From Clostridia bacterium (GTDB lineage Bacteria; Bacillota; Clostridia; TANB77; CAG-508), in assembly GCA_016290095.1 (NCBI GenBank), contig JAEESU010000016.1, positions 1-45,342 on the forward strand: a DNA stretch of 45,342 nucleotides, given 5' to 3'. The position numbers and the translations under genes are program-made. Every line of letters starts with the position of its first letter. Position 1 is the stretch's first letter. Below the pieces are notes generated by a model. That model was not told the origin of the DNA. It ran no database searches and worked only from the letters and a program-made list of their open reading frames with translations. Positions 32,531 to 41,376 of the stretch are shown here, piece by piece.

Positions 32531-33501
32531 TGATTATAAAAAAAATAAAAGTAATAGCATTTATAATATTTTTTTTAGTAATAATAGGAATGATGATCAA
32601 CAATATGGTAGCTTATATAAAAGCAGAAATAAACAATGCTGAGGAAGGCATGTATATCACCATTCTTGGTGGTAGCAATATGAAGAATAAAGGAGATACC
32701 AATGCTTGTGGATATGTTATTAGAACTAGAAATAATAAGCTAATCATTGTTGATGGCGGAAATCCTATTGACGCAGATTTAGTTTATTTTTATATTGAAA
32801 AATATGGTAATAGTAAAGTGGATTATTGGTTTATTACACATCCACATATTGATCATGTAGGAGCTCTTATTGATTTATTGAATTCGGATAAAGAATTTGA
32901 AATAGAAAATCTATGTTATAATGTATTAAGTTTAGAATACTATGAAGAACATGACAAAAGAGGATTTGAAGTTGAAACTGCGTTTTATAACATATTAGAT
33001 AATGAAAAAATAAAAAATAAAATAATTTGCCAAAGAGATCAAGTAATAGATATTGATAATGTGAGATGCGATATTATTCGTGTTGCAAATCCAAATATAG
33101 AAACAACTGAGGGTGGAAATGAAAGTAGTATGGTTTTCAAATTTACTGCAACAGATGTTAATAAAAATATGATCTTTTTAGGTGATATTTATAAATATTC
33201 TAGTGAAGAACTAATGGAGAGACCGGAACTTCTTAAATCAAATTGTGTACAAATGGCACACCATGGTCAAAACGGTGCTCCTAAAGATGTTTATAATGCA
33301 ATACATCCAGAAATATGCTTTTTTAGTGCACCAAAATGGTTGTATGATAACGATAATGGTGGAGGATATAATTCTGGCAGATGGAAAAGCATTACAGTTA
33401 GAGAATGGATAAAAGAAATAGGAGCAAAGACAGTTAAGGCATATGAAGGAGATCAAACATATAGATTTACAAGTGATGGAATATATAAAGTATATGAATA
33501 A
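32530..33501 (+). CDS. Membrane-anchored MBL-fold hydrolase (ComEC-like beta-lactamase domain)
   Basis: This 323-residue protein has an N-terminal membrane helix (about 5-27) and a metallo-beta-lactamase domain. THPHIDHVGA carries the ligands His104, His106, Asp108 and His109; LGDIY and MAHHGQNGA supply the later ligands. This is the layout of the ComEC C-terminal domain and related external nucleases or phosphodiesterases, without the channel domain. It starts with GTG overlapping the previous TAG; the SD is weak, so coupling is likely. It could act outside the membrane on nucleic acid or a phosphate ester; substrate unknown. Confidence 0.85.
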   Translation: MIIKKIKVIAFIIFFLVIIGMMINNMVAYIKAEINNAEEGMYITILGGSNMKNKGDTNACGYVIRTRNNKLIIVDGGNPIDADLVYFYIEKYGNSKVDYWFITHPHIDHVGALIDLLNSDKEFEIENLCYNVLSLEYYEEHDKRGFEVETAFYNILDNEKIKNKIICQRDQVIDIDNVRCDIIRVANPNIETTEGGNESSMVFKFTATDVNKNMIFLGDIYKYSSEELMERPELLKSNCVQMAHHGQNGAPKDVYNAIHPEICFFSAPKWLYDNDNGGGYNSGRWKSITVREWIKEIGAKTVKAYEGDQTYRFTSDGIYKVYE

Positions 33502-33516
33502 AAATGGAGGTAAAAA

Positions 33517-36210
33517 ATGAGTACAAAAAAATGGTTTAATGCATCTATTAGTGAGGTTGCAAATGCTTTATCAACAGATACAGAAAAAGGTTTGACAACT
33601 GAAAACGTACAAAAAAGATATGAAATGTATGGGAGAAATGAGCTTAAAGCAAAACCTAAAAAAACATTATTACAAAAATTTGTTGATCAGTTTAAAGATT
33701 TTATGATAATTGTTTTGATAATTGCAGCAATTGTTTCAGGAGTTGTTGGAATTCAAAATGGCGAAGGAATGGCAGATACATTTATTATTTTAATAGTTAT
33801 TATAGTAAACGCAATTATTGGGGTAGCTCAAGAAAACAAAGCAGAAAAATCTCTAGAAGCTTTACAAAAATTAAGTAGCCATGTTGCAAAAGTAATAAGA
33901 GATGGAAAAATGGTTGTCGTTCAATCTGCAGACCTTGTTCCTGGAGATATTGTTGTATTAGATACAGGTGATTTTATTCCTGCTGATTTGAGAATAATTG
34001 AAGCAGTTAATCTAAAAGTACAAGAATCTGCTTTAACAGGAGAATCACTTCCAGTAGAAAAATTTACAGATGCTATTGAAGATGAAAATGTTGGAGTTGG
34101 AGATAGAAAGAATTTATTGTTTTCTTCTAGTTTAATTACATATGGTAGAGGTAAAGGTATTGTTGTAGAAACTGGAATGAAAACTGAAGTTGGAAAAATT
34201 GCTGAAATGATAAATGAAGCAGAAGATGAAGAAACACCACTTCAAGCAAAATTAGACAATTTAGGAAAAACCCTAGGAATAGTTGCATTAGTTATATGTG
34301 CAATAATTTTTGTTGTTGGAATGCTTTATGGAAAAGAACCATTATCTATGTTTATGACTGCAGTATCACTTGCTGTTGCTGCTATACCAGAAGGATTAGC
34401 AGCAGTATCTACAATTGTTTTAGCAATTGGTGTTCAAAGAATGGTAAAGAAAAATGCAATAGTAAAAAAATTACCAGCAGTTGAAACATTAGGAAGTGCA
34501 TCTGTTATTTGTTCAGATAAGACAGGTACACTTACTCAAAATAAAATGACTGTTAAAAAAGTATTTACTAATGGTGAATTAGTTGATTTAGAATCAATTA
34601 CAGAATTTAATGAAGAATTAAGACAGCTTTTCCAAGCTGAAATGTTATGTAATGATACAAAGGTCGCAGAAGATGGAACATTAACAGGAGATCCAACTGA
34701 AACAGCTTTAATAGACATGGGAAATATTGTAAAATTTAATTTAGAAAAGCATCCTAGAATTGCTGAACTTCCATTTGATTCAGAAAGAAAATTAATGACA
34801 ACTGTTCATAAAGTTGGTGAAAAATTTGTAGTATACACTAAAGGTGGAGTTGACGAGCTTTTAGCATGTTGTACAACTTATCAAAAAAAAGGCGAAATAC
34901 GTACAGATTTAGATAACTATAGAGAAAGAGTATTAGAGTGTAATAGAAAAATGGCAGAAGGGGCTTTAAGAGTTTTAGCTGCCGGATATAAAGTTATAGA
35001 TCACACATTATCTGAAGGAGATATTAAAAACTTAGAAAAGGGACTTACTTTTGTTGGAATGGTAGGGATGATAGATCCTCCAAGAGAAGAAGCGAAAGAG
35101 GCTGTTAAGAAATGTAATGAAGCTGGAATAAAAGTAGTAATGATTACAGGAGATCATAAAATTACTGCAACAGCAATAGCTAAAGAGTTAGGAATATTAA
35201 AAAATGATAGTGAAGCAATTACAGGTAGTGAACTTGAAAAAATATCAGATAGTCAGCTAAAAGAAAGAGTAAGAAATATATCAGTTTATGCAAGAGTATC
35301 TCCAGAACATAAAGTAAGAATTGTAAAAGCATGGCAAGCAAATGGAGAAATTGTTGCTATGACAGGCGATGGTGTAAATGATGCACCAGCTTTGAAGAAA
35401 GCGGATATTGGTTGTGCAATGGGTGTTGTAGGAACTGATGTTGCAAAAGAGGCTGCAGATTTAATTTTAACAGATGACAACTTTGCTACAGTAGTTTCTG
35501 CTGTAGAAGAAGGTAGAAGAATATATAATAATATTTTAAAAGCTATATCATTTTTATTATCAAGTAATGTTGGCGAAATAGTAGTATTATTCTCAGCTAT
35601 TATGCTTACACCAATATTAGCAAGTAGTTTTGGAGTGTCAGCAAACGATTTAGATGTATTACTTCCAAAACAAATCTTATGGATTAACTTAGTAACAGAT
35701 TCTTTGCCAGCTTTAGCTTTAGCGGTTGATCCTGCTGAAAAAGGAATTATGAAAAAGAAACCTTTAAAAAATAAAAAAGGTATATTTACAAGAGGAATGA
35801 GTTGGAGAATAATATACCAAGGAGTTATGATTGGATTAATTACTCTTGCGGCATATATATTAGGACTTGCAACTCCAGGTATAGATGCAGCTGCAAAAGT
35901 TGCTACAGCTCAAACAATGGCATTTACAGTATTGGCACTTTCAGAATTAGTACATGTATTCAATATTAGAAATAATAAAGAATCAGTATTTAAATCAAAT
36001 CCATTTAATAATGGTAAATTAATTCTAGCAATTGTTGTTTCAGCAGTTTTAATGCTTACAGTATTGTTTGTTCCAGCATTAAGAGCAATATTTGGTATAG
36101 TAGAATTACCTGTAAGTCAAATAGAAGAAACAATTTGTTTAGTAATTTCACCATTAATAATTGTTGAAGTATTCAAATTTCTTAAAATTAACGGAACAAA
36201 GGATGAATAG
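33517..36210 (+). CDS. P2-type cation-transporting ATPase (calcium-type)
   Basis: This 897-residue pump has ten expected membrane helices. TGES (actuator), IPEGL in helix 4, the phosphorylated Asp334 in DKTGTLTQNKMT, MITGDHKITA and MTGDGVNDAPALKKADIG are all intact, and helix 6 has NLVTDSLPALAL. The IPEGL and N..TD pattern matches P2A/P2B Ca2+ pumps rather than copper CPx or Na+/K+ types. It begins 15 bases after the MBL gene with TGGAGG. It probably expels calcium. The association with an HMA protein is unusual. Confidence 0.92.
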   Translation: MSTKKWFNASISEVANALSTDTEKGLTTENVQKRYEMYGRNELKAKPKKTLLQKFVDQFKDFMIIVLIIAAIVSGVVGIQNGEGMADTFIILIVIIVNAIIGVAQENKAEKSLEALQKLSSHVAKVIRDGKMVVVQSADLVPGDIVVLDTGDFIPADLRIIEAVNLKVQESALTGESLPVEKFTDAIEDENVGVGDRKNLLFSSSLITYGRGKGIVVETGMKTEVGKIAEMINEAEDEETPLQAKLDNLGKTLGIVALVICAIIFVVGMLYGKEPLSMFMTAVSLAVAAIPEGLAAVSTIVLAIGVQRMVKKNAIVKKLPAVETLGSASVICSDKTGTLTQNKMTVKKVFTNGELVDLESITEFNEELRQLFQAEMLCNDTKVAEDGTLTGDPTETALIDMGNIVKFNLEKHPRIAELPFDSERKLMTTVHKVGEKFVVYTKGGVDELLACCTTYQKKGEIRTDLDNYRERVLECNRKMAEGALRVLAAGYKVIDHTLSEGDIKNLEKGLTFVGMVGMIDPPREEAKEAVKKCNEAGIKVVMITGDHKITATAIAKELGILKNDSEAITGSELEKISDSQLKERVRNISVYARVSPEHKVRIVKAWQANGEIVAMTGDGVNDAPALKKADIGCAMGVVGTDVAKEAADLILTDDNFATVVSAVEEGRRIYNNILKAISFLLSSNVGEIVVLFSAIMLTPILASSFGVSANDLDVLLPKQILWINLVTDSLPALALAVDPAEKGIMKKKPLKNKKGIFTRGMSWRIIYQGVMIGLITLAAYILGLATPGIDAAAKVATAQTMAFTVLALSELVHVFNIRNNKESVFKSNPFNNGKLILAIVVSAVLMLTVLFVPALRAIFGIVELPVSQIEETICLVISPLIIVEVFKFLKINGTKDE

Positions 36211-36240
36211 AATTTAAAACTGAATTACATTATTAAAATA

Positions 36241-36269
36241 TTGACAGTAAAATGAGTATAAGATACAAT
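36241..36269 (+). promoter_or_regulatory. Promoter of the lipoprotein gene
   Basis: Perfect -35 TTGACA (36241-36246), 17-base spacer and TACAAT (36264-36269). Confidence 0.88.
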
Positions 36270-36330
36270 ATTTTTGTAAACATTAAAAAATATACAGTAT
36301 TTTTAAAATATTAAATAAGGAGAAATGAAA

Positions 36331-37191
36331 ATGAGAAAATTAGGAACAGTGCTTGTACTATTTATGTTAATGTTTTTATTAACGGGTTGTGTTAAGTTTA
36401 ATGCCAACATGGATGTTAAAAAAGATAAGTCAATGGATTTTTCTGTAATATATGCAATTAACACTTCAATATTAGGAGAAGATGGACTAGTAGAAGATGA
36501 CGAAAAGAAAAATTTAGAAAAACAAGGATTTACAGTTGAAGACTATTCTGAAGATGATATGAAAGGGGTAAAACTAGAAAGAAAAATTAAAAATATTGAT
36601 GAAGTAAGTTCAACAGAAGATGTAGAGTATGATATAAGTGGATTACTTGATACTGATAATAAAAATGAAAACATAAATATTTTTAAAGTAAAAAAAGGAC
36701 TTTTAAAAAATACATATATAGCTAATTTTAAATTTGATGCCTCTGAGAGCGATTTAGACGATGGTGAAGACTATACAGAAGATTCTGAAGAAGATTACTC
36801 ATTAGACTTAAGTGATGACAGTGAGATTGATTGGTCAATGCTTGATACAGATGATAGTGAAGATGGTTCAGAATTAGATTTTGGATCAGACTTCTCTGGT
36901 CTTACTGACATGGCATCAAAAATGGATTTAAGTTTTAATGTTACTTTGCCATATCCTGCAAAAAGCAATAATGCAACATCAACAAATAATGATAATAAAG
37001 AACTAAAATGGGATCTTTCTTCTGAAAATACAGAAAAAATCGAATTTGAATTTGAATTATATAATATGAGTACAATTTATATTATTGTAGGATTAGCTGT
37101 TTTATTAGTAGTAGTTATAATTATAGTAGTTTCTAGCAAAGGTAAGAAAAATACTACTAATAATGTAGAAACAACAGAACAAACAATGTAA
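36331..37191 (+). CDS. Lipoprotein with C-terminal membrane helix (LppM/DUF3153-like)
   Basis: This 286-residue protein has a lipoprotein signal with lipobox LLTGC (Cys at about 20). The following GCVKFNANMDVKKDKSMDFSV resembles the start of the LppM/DUF3153 family. The middle (about 140-185) is very rich in Asp, Ser and Glu, and a C-terminal helix (about 248-268) ends in a basic and Asn/Thr-rich tail. ATG 36331 follows AAGGAG by eight bases; ATG 36325 is too close. It would be anchored at both ends of the chain. Function unknown. Confidence 0.85.
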   Translation: MRKLGTVLVLFMLMFLLTGCVKFNANMDVKKDKSMDFSVIYAINTSILGEDGLVEDDEKKNLEKQGFTVEDYSEDDMKGVKLERKIKNIDEVSSTEDVEYDISGLLDTDNKNENINIFKVKKGLLKNTYIANFKFDASESDLDDGEDYTEDSEEDYSLDLSDDSEIDWSMLDTDDSEDGSELDFGSDFSGLTDMASKMDLSFNVTLPYPAKSNNATSTNNDNKELKWDLSSENTEKIEFEFELYNMSTIYIIVGLAVLLVVVIIIVVSSKGKKNTTNNVETTEQTM

Positions 37192-37213
37192 TTTAAATTA
37201 TATAATATTATTT

Positions 37214-37251
37214 AAAACATCACTTTTTCGTTTTAAAAGTGATGTTTTTTT
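37214..37251 (+). terminator. Terminator after the lipoprotein gene
   Basis: AAAACATCACTTTT (37214-37227) pairs with AAAAGTGATGTTTT (37235-37248), a 14-bp stem, followed by TTT. Confidence 0.93.
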
Positions 37252-37290
37252 AATTTCAGTTCCGTTTAAATTCATATTTTGAATAAATAC

Positions 37291-37318
37291 TTGAAATTTT
37301 GACAAAATGCTATATAAT
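37291..37318 (+). promoter_or_regulatory. Promoter of the deacetylase-AAA operon
   Basis: TTGAAA (37291-37296), 16-base spacer and TATAAT (37313-37318). An ATG at 37307 lies inside it and is therefore not the gene start. Confidence 0.78.
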
Positions 37319-37339
37319 ATGATTGTTAGGAGTAATGAT

Positions 37340-38344
37340 ATGTTATACGGAATGGATGACGAAGACGAAGTAAAAGAAGATTTTGAAGAATTTGTCGAAG
37401 AAAAACATGTTAATATTAAAAAAGTATTATTGGCTATTTTGATTGGAATAGCTGTTGTTGTGTTTTTCATTTTTTTAATAATTATATCGTTTAATTTAAC
37501 AACTCAAAAAGTAAATATTACAGTTGAAAAACCAGAAGATACCACAGAAAACATTGTTCAAGAAATGCCATTAGTCGAAGAGAATACTATTGCTGTTCAA
37601 AATAATGTTGAAGAAGTGTTAGAAGAAATTCAAATTGCTGCACATGACACTAAAAAACTGACTTTACCAGTATTACCTGTAGAAAATGCGAATGGTGCTC
37701 AGGAAATAAAAGATATATATGCATCTGATGAAAAACAAGTATATTTAACATTTGATGATGGACCATCAAAAGATATTACACCGCAAATATTAGATATTTT
37801 AAAACAATATAATGTAAAAGCTACATTTTTTGTCTTGGGAGCAAGAACTGAACTTTATCCCGATACTCTAAAGAGAGAATTCGAAGAAGGTCATTATATT
37901 GCAAATCATGGATATTCACATGTATATTCAAAAATATATGAAAACAAAGATACTACTTTTCAAGAATATGTACAAACAGAACAGTGTATTAAAGATGCTT
38001 TAGGTATCCAGGAATATAATTCATATTTATTTAGGTTTCCTGGTGGATCAAGTGGTGGAAGATATTCAAAAGTAAAAAATGAAGCAAGAGAATTATTTAA
38101 TTCTTATGGAGTAGCTTTTACAAACTGGAATTGCTTAACAGGAGATGCTGAAAACAAAACAACGGCAGATGCTTGTTTTAATGAAATGATTCGTACAAAA
38201 GGTAATCAAAACAGTGTAATTTTATTAATGCATGATGCAAACGATAAAGAACAAACAGTAGCAGCTTTGCCTAGAATTATTGAATATTACATGAATGAAG
38301 GCTATACATTTAAAAATTTTTATGAAATATTTAGGGAAAAATAG
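37340..38344 (+). CDS. Membrane-anchored polysaccharide deacetylase (NodB family)
   Basis: This 334-residue protein has a short acidic cytosolic lead, one membrane helix (about 29-51), a linker and a CE4/NodB domain. Motif 1 is TFDDGP with Asp139/Asp140, motif 2 has His190 and His194 in NHGYSH, motif 3 is RFPGGSSGGR (232-241) and motif 5 has His298 in LMHDA. The usual Asp of motif 4 (DW) is Asn262 here (TNWN). The family removes acetyl groups from peptidoglycan or chitin-like polymers outside the cell. ATG 37340 follows TAGGAG. It ends one base before the AAA+ gene. Confidence 0.92.
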   Translation: MLYGMDDEDEVKEDFEEFVEEKHVNIKKVLLAILIGIAVVVFFIFLIIISFNLTTQKVNITVEKPEDTTENIVQEMPLVEENTIAVQNNVEEVLEEIQIAAHDTKKLTLPVLPVENANGAQEIKDIYASDEKQVYLTFDDGPSKDITPQILDILKQYNVKATFFVLGARTELYPDTLKREFEEGHYIANHGYSHVYSKIYENKDTTFQEYVQTEQCIKDALGIQEYNSYLFRFPGGSSGGRYSKVKNEARELFNSYGVAFTNWNCLTGDAENKTTADACFNEMIRTKGNQNSVILLMHDANDKEQTVAALPRIIEYYMNEGYTFKNFYEIFREK

Positions 38345-38345
38345 T

Positions 38346-39527
38346 ATGAAGAAAAAAATTATTTTAGTAAGCTTAGTGGTTGCTATATTACTAGCAACCA
38401 TTGTTATTTTAATAGTTATAGACAACAAAAAATATCAATATGTACAATATAAAGATTTTAGTACAGATTTAGAGTCAGGAATAATAAAAGAAGTTGTTAT
38501 TGAAGATGGAAAAGTAAAGTATACACAAAAAAATGACTCAAATTTTTATTATACAGAAAATCCTAATAATCAAGAATTTAGAGAAAAACTTTTGTTAAAC
38601 GGAGTATCTGTTGAAGATAGTTCTGTTCAAAACACAATTGCTTTTATTTTTGATATTTTGTTCTATTGTTTCTTTTTTGCAGTTGTTATTTTTGCAGCGT
38701 CAAAATTTTTGGGTTTTACAAATGGTAAATTTAAAGTTGTAAAACATACGAAAACAACATTTGATGATATTGCAGGTATGGATGATTTAAAAAAAGAAAT
38801 GATGCAAATTGTTGATGTTTTAAAAAATCCACAAGAATATAGTAATCGAGGAATAAGACAAACAAAAGGAATTATTTTTGAAGGAAATCCTGGAAATGGA
38901 AAAACTCTTTTTGCAAGAGCATTAGCAGAAGAACTAAAAGTAAATTTTATAGCTACGAGAGGTGCTGATTTTCAAAGTGCAATGATGTCTATGGGGGCTC
39001 AAAAAATAAAAGCACTATTTAGAAAAGCAAAAAGACATAAGCCATGTATCATATTTATAGATGAGTTTGATAGCATAGGTGAAAAAAGAAATTATGCAGG
39101 AACAGGTGTAGATAAAGAAAATAACAGAATTGTTACTACTTTACTTAATGAAATGGACGGATTTGAAGTGCAAGATGGAGTTCTAGTAATAGCAGCAACT
39201 AACTCATATAACTCATTAGATCAAGCATTAATAAGACCAGGAAGATTTGATTTGAAATACACGATATCAAATCCAGATAGTGACACAAGAATAAAACTTA
39301 TTGATTTATACACTAAATCTAAAAAGTTATCTGATGAAATAGATAAAGAACAACTTGCAGATTGTTTTGAGAACTTAACATGTTCTGCAATAGAAACAAT
39401 TTTAAATGTTGCCTCAATGGAAGCATCTTTAGAAAAGCATGATTCAATAGGTTTGGATAATATAGTAGTTGCAAGTAGAAAAACTAATTGTAGTATTAAT
39501 TTAAAAAGAATCAGAAACAGAAGATAG
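38346..39527 (+). CDS. FtsH-like membrane AAA+ ATPase lacking the protease domain
   Basis: This 393-residue protein has an FtsH-like N-terminus (membrane helices at about 5-25 and 98-119, with an extracytoplasmic segment between) and one AAA+ domain. Walker A is GNPGNGKT (180-187), Walker B IIFIDE (235-240), and the arginine fingers are in ALIRPGRFD (R297, R300). The chain ends soon after the AAA lid; the M41 zinc protease domain with HExxH is absent. The pore loop is also changed (AMMSMG where FtsH has FVG). It may be a membrane unfoldase or chaperone. It starts one base after the deacetylase, so they form an operon. Confidence 0.9.
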   Translation: MKKKIILVSLVVAILLATIVILIVIDNKKYQYVQYKDFSTDLESGIIKEVVIEDGKVKYTQKNDSNFYYTENPNNQEFREKLLLNGVSVEDSSVQNTIAFIFDILFYCFFFAVVIFAASKFLGFTNGKFKVVKHTKTTFDDIAGMDDLKKEMMQIVDVLKNPQEYSNRGIRQTKGIIFEGNPGNGKTLFARALAEELKVNFIATRGADFQSAMMSMGAQKIKALFRKAKRHKPCIIFIDEFDSIGEKRNYAGTGVDKENNRIVTTLLNEMDGFEVQDGVLVIAATNSYNSLDQALIRPGRFDLKYTISNPDSDTRIKLIDLYTKSKKLSDEIDKEQLADCFENLTCSAIETILNVASMEASLEKHDSIGLDNIVVASRKTNCSINLKRIRNRR

Positions 39528-39547
39528 ACAATGAGTCTATCTTTTTT
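39521..39547 (+). terminator. Terminator overlapping the AAA+ gene stop
   Basis: AAGATAGAC (39521-39529) pairs with GTCTATCTT (39535-39543), loop AATGA, followed by TTTT. The stem includes the stop codon. Confidence 0.9.
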
Positions 39548-39552
39548 GTAAT

Positions 39553-39581
39553 TTGACATTATAGCTAATATATGATAATTT
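39553..39581 (+). promoter_or_regulatory. Promoter of the second FadD-like ligase
   Basis: TTGACA (39553-39558), 17-base spacer ending TGA, and TAATTT (39576-39581). Strong -35, poor -10. Confidence 0.55.
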
Positions 39582-39623
39582 AAGTCATATAATTATTTAA
39601 AAAGAAAGAAGAAAGAGTGAATT

Positions 39624-41306
39624 ATGAACAATAAAGAATATAATAATATGAGAGAAATTATAAATGACATTGCTATTACATATGCTGATAAAAATGCATT
39701 TATATTAAAAAATCCTGATAAGTCATATAGAAACATTACATTTAAAGAATTCGCAGATGATATAAGAAGTTTAGGAACAGCCCTTTTGAAAAAAGGCTAC
39801 AAAGGAAAGAAGATAGCTGTGATAGGTAAAAATAGATACGAATGGGCTGTAAGTTATTATGCAGTTGTAAATGGACTAGGAGTAGTAGTTCCATTAGATA
39901 AGGGACTTCCAGAACAAGAAATAGAAAATTCTTTAGCTTTAAGTGGAGCAGAGATTATATTTTTCGAAGAGAAAAATTTAGATGTAATGAAAAGAATTTT
40001 AGAAAAGAAAACAACCAATTTAAAAACATTAATTTGTATGGATGATATTGAAGAAATGGACACATTCAACAAGTTATTAGAAATTGGTAAAAACGAAATA
40101 AAAAAAGGAAATAATAAATATTCAAAATTAAAAATAGATAATAATAAAACAAGCATCATATTATTTACATCTGGAACTACAAGCATAGCAAAAGCTGTTG
40201 AGCTTTCTCACAGAAATATTGCAAGTAATGTTTCAGGACTAAATAAAAGAGAACTAGTATATGATACAGATGTTGATATGGCATTTTTACCATTTCATCA
40301 TACTCTTGGTTGCACAGGACTTCTATTCTTTTTAAGTAATGGTGCAACAACAGTATTTTGTGATGGCCTAAGATATATAGCCCAAAATTTAAAAGAATAT
40401 CAAGTTTCAGTATTTTTCTGTGTACCACTAATTATTGAATCAATGCACAAAAAGATAATGAATACTATTGAACAACAAGGAAAAATGAAAAAAGTAAGAT
40501 TTGCTCAAAAGCTTAGCAAATTCTTATTAAAATTTGGTATAGATATTAGAAGAAAATTATTTAAAGAAATAATTGATAATCTTGGCGGAGCAATGAGATT
40601 TGTTGTAAGTGGTGCAGCAGCAATAGATAAACAAGTTGCTCTAGACTTCAATTCATTTGGAATTTTAACAGTTCAAGGATATGGTTTAACAGAAACATCA
40701 CCAGTATTATGTGCTGAAAACTGGGAATTTATAAGAACAAATTCAATAGGAAAGCCCCTTCCAAATGTTAATATGAAAATAGATAACCCAAATGAAGAAG
40801 GAATTGGAGAAATTATTGCTAAAGGTCCTAATATTATGAAAGGATACTACAATAATAAAGAAGCTACAAAAGAAGTATTAAAAAAAGGTTGGTTCCATAC
40901 AGGCGATCTTGGAAGAATGGATAAAGATGGATATTTTTATGTTTGTGGTAGAAAGAAAAATGTAATTGTTTTGAAAAATGGTAAAAATGTTTATCCAGAA
41001 GAACTAGAAATATTGCTTAGCCAATTACCATATGTTGCCGAAAACATTGTTTTTGGAATACCAAAAGATGATGATTTAGTTTTGACTACAAAAATTGTTT
41101 ATAACGAAGATTATGTTAAAGAAAAATATGGTGAAATTTCAGAAGAGGAATTAAAAGATAAAATATGGCTAGACATTAAAGAAATAAATAGTACTTTATC
41201 AAATTATAAACATATCAAACATTTAGTAATTTCATCTGAACCAATGATTAAAACAACAACAAATAAAATTAAAAGAAAAGACGAAATTGAAAAAATTAAA
41301 TTATAA
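39624..41306 (+). CDS. Acyl-adenylate ligase (acyl-CoA synthetase-like), paralogue 2
   Basis: This 560-residue AMP-forming ligase is similar to the product of the gene at 28314 across its length. The P-loop is TSGTTSIAKA (182-191; Gly replaced by Ala at the last position), A5 is GYGLTETSP, A7 is WFHTGD, and the C-terminal block has GRKKNVIVLKNGKNVYPEELE and KTTTNKIKRK. It lacks the 60-residue N-terminal extension of paralogue 1. The SD is weak (AAGAAAGAG). Probably a fatty-acid activating enzyme; substrate unknown. Confidence 0.9.
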   Translation: MNNKEYNNMREIINDIAITYADKNAFILKNPDKSYRNITFKEFADDIRSLGTALLKKGYKGKKIAVIGKNRYEWAVSYYAVVNGLGVVVPLDKGLPEQEIENSLALSGAEIIFFEEKNLDVMKRILEKKTTNLKTLICMDDIEEMDTFNKLLEIGKNEIKKGNNKYSKLKIDNNKTSIILFTSGTTSIAKAVELSHRNIASNVSGLNKRELVYDTDVDMAFLPFHHTLGCTGLLFFLSNGATTVFCDGLRYIAQNLKEYQVSVFFCVPLIIESMHKKIMNTIEQQGKMKKVRFAQKLSKFLLKFGIDIRRKLFKEIIDNLGGAMRFVVSGAAAIDKQVALDFNSFGILTVQGYGLTETSPVLCAENWEFIRTNSIGKPLPNVNMKIDNPNEEGIGEIIAKGPNIMKGYYNNKEATKEVLKKGWFHTGDLGRMDKDGYFYVCGRKKNVIVLKNGKNVYPEELEILLSQLPYVAENIVFGIPKDDDLVLTTKIVYNEDYVKEKYGEISEEELKDKIWLDIKEINSTLSNYKHIKHLVISSEPMIKTTTNKIKRKDEIEKIKL

Positions 41307-41332
41307 AAAAATATTTTAATTTTTTATTAATG

Positions 41333-41341
41333 TGATATAAT
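41333..41341 (+). promoter_or_regulatory. Extended -10 promoter of the aquaporin gene
   Basis: TG, one base, TATAAT at 41336-41341. There is no good -35 in the AT-rich sequence before it. No terminator is seen after the preceding ligase gene, so read-through is also possible. Confidence 0.5.
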
Positions 41342-41376
41342 GAATCCATAAAATAAACAAATGGAGGAAAATGTTT

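Noticed and set aside
38295-38345. N-terminal extension of the FtsH-like protein overlapping the deacetylase
   Set aside because: The ATG at 38346 gives a typical signal-anchor start and a one-base operon junction.
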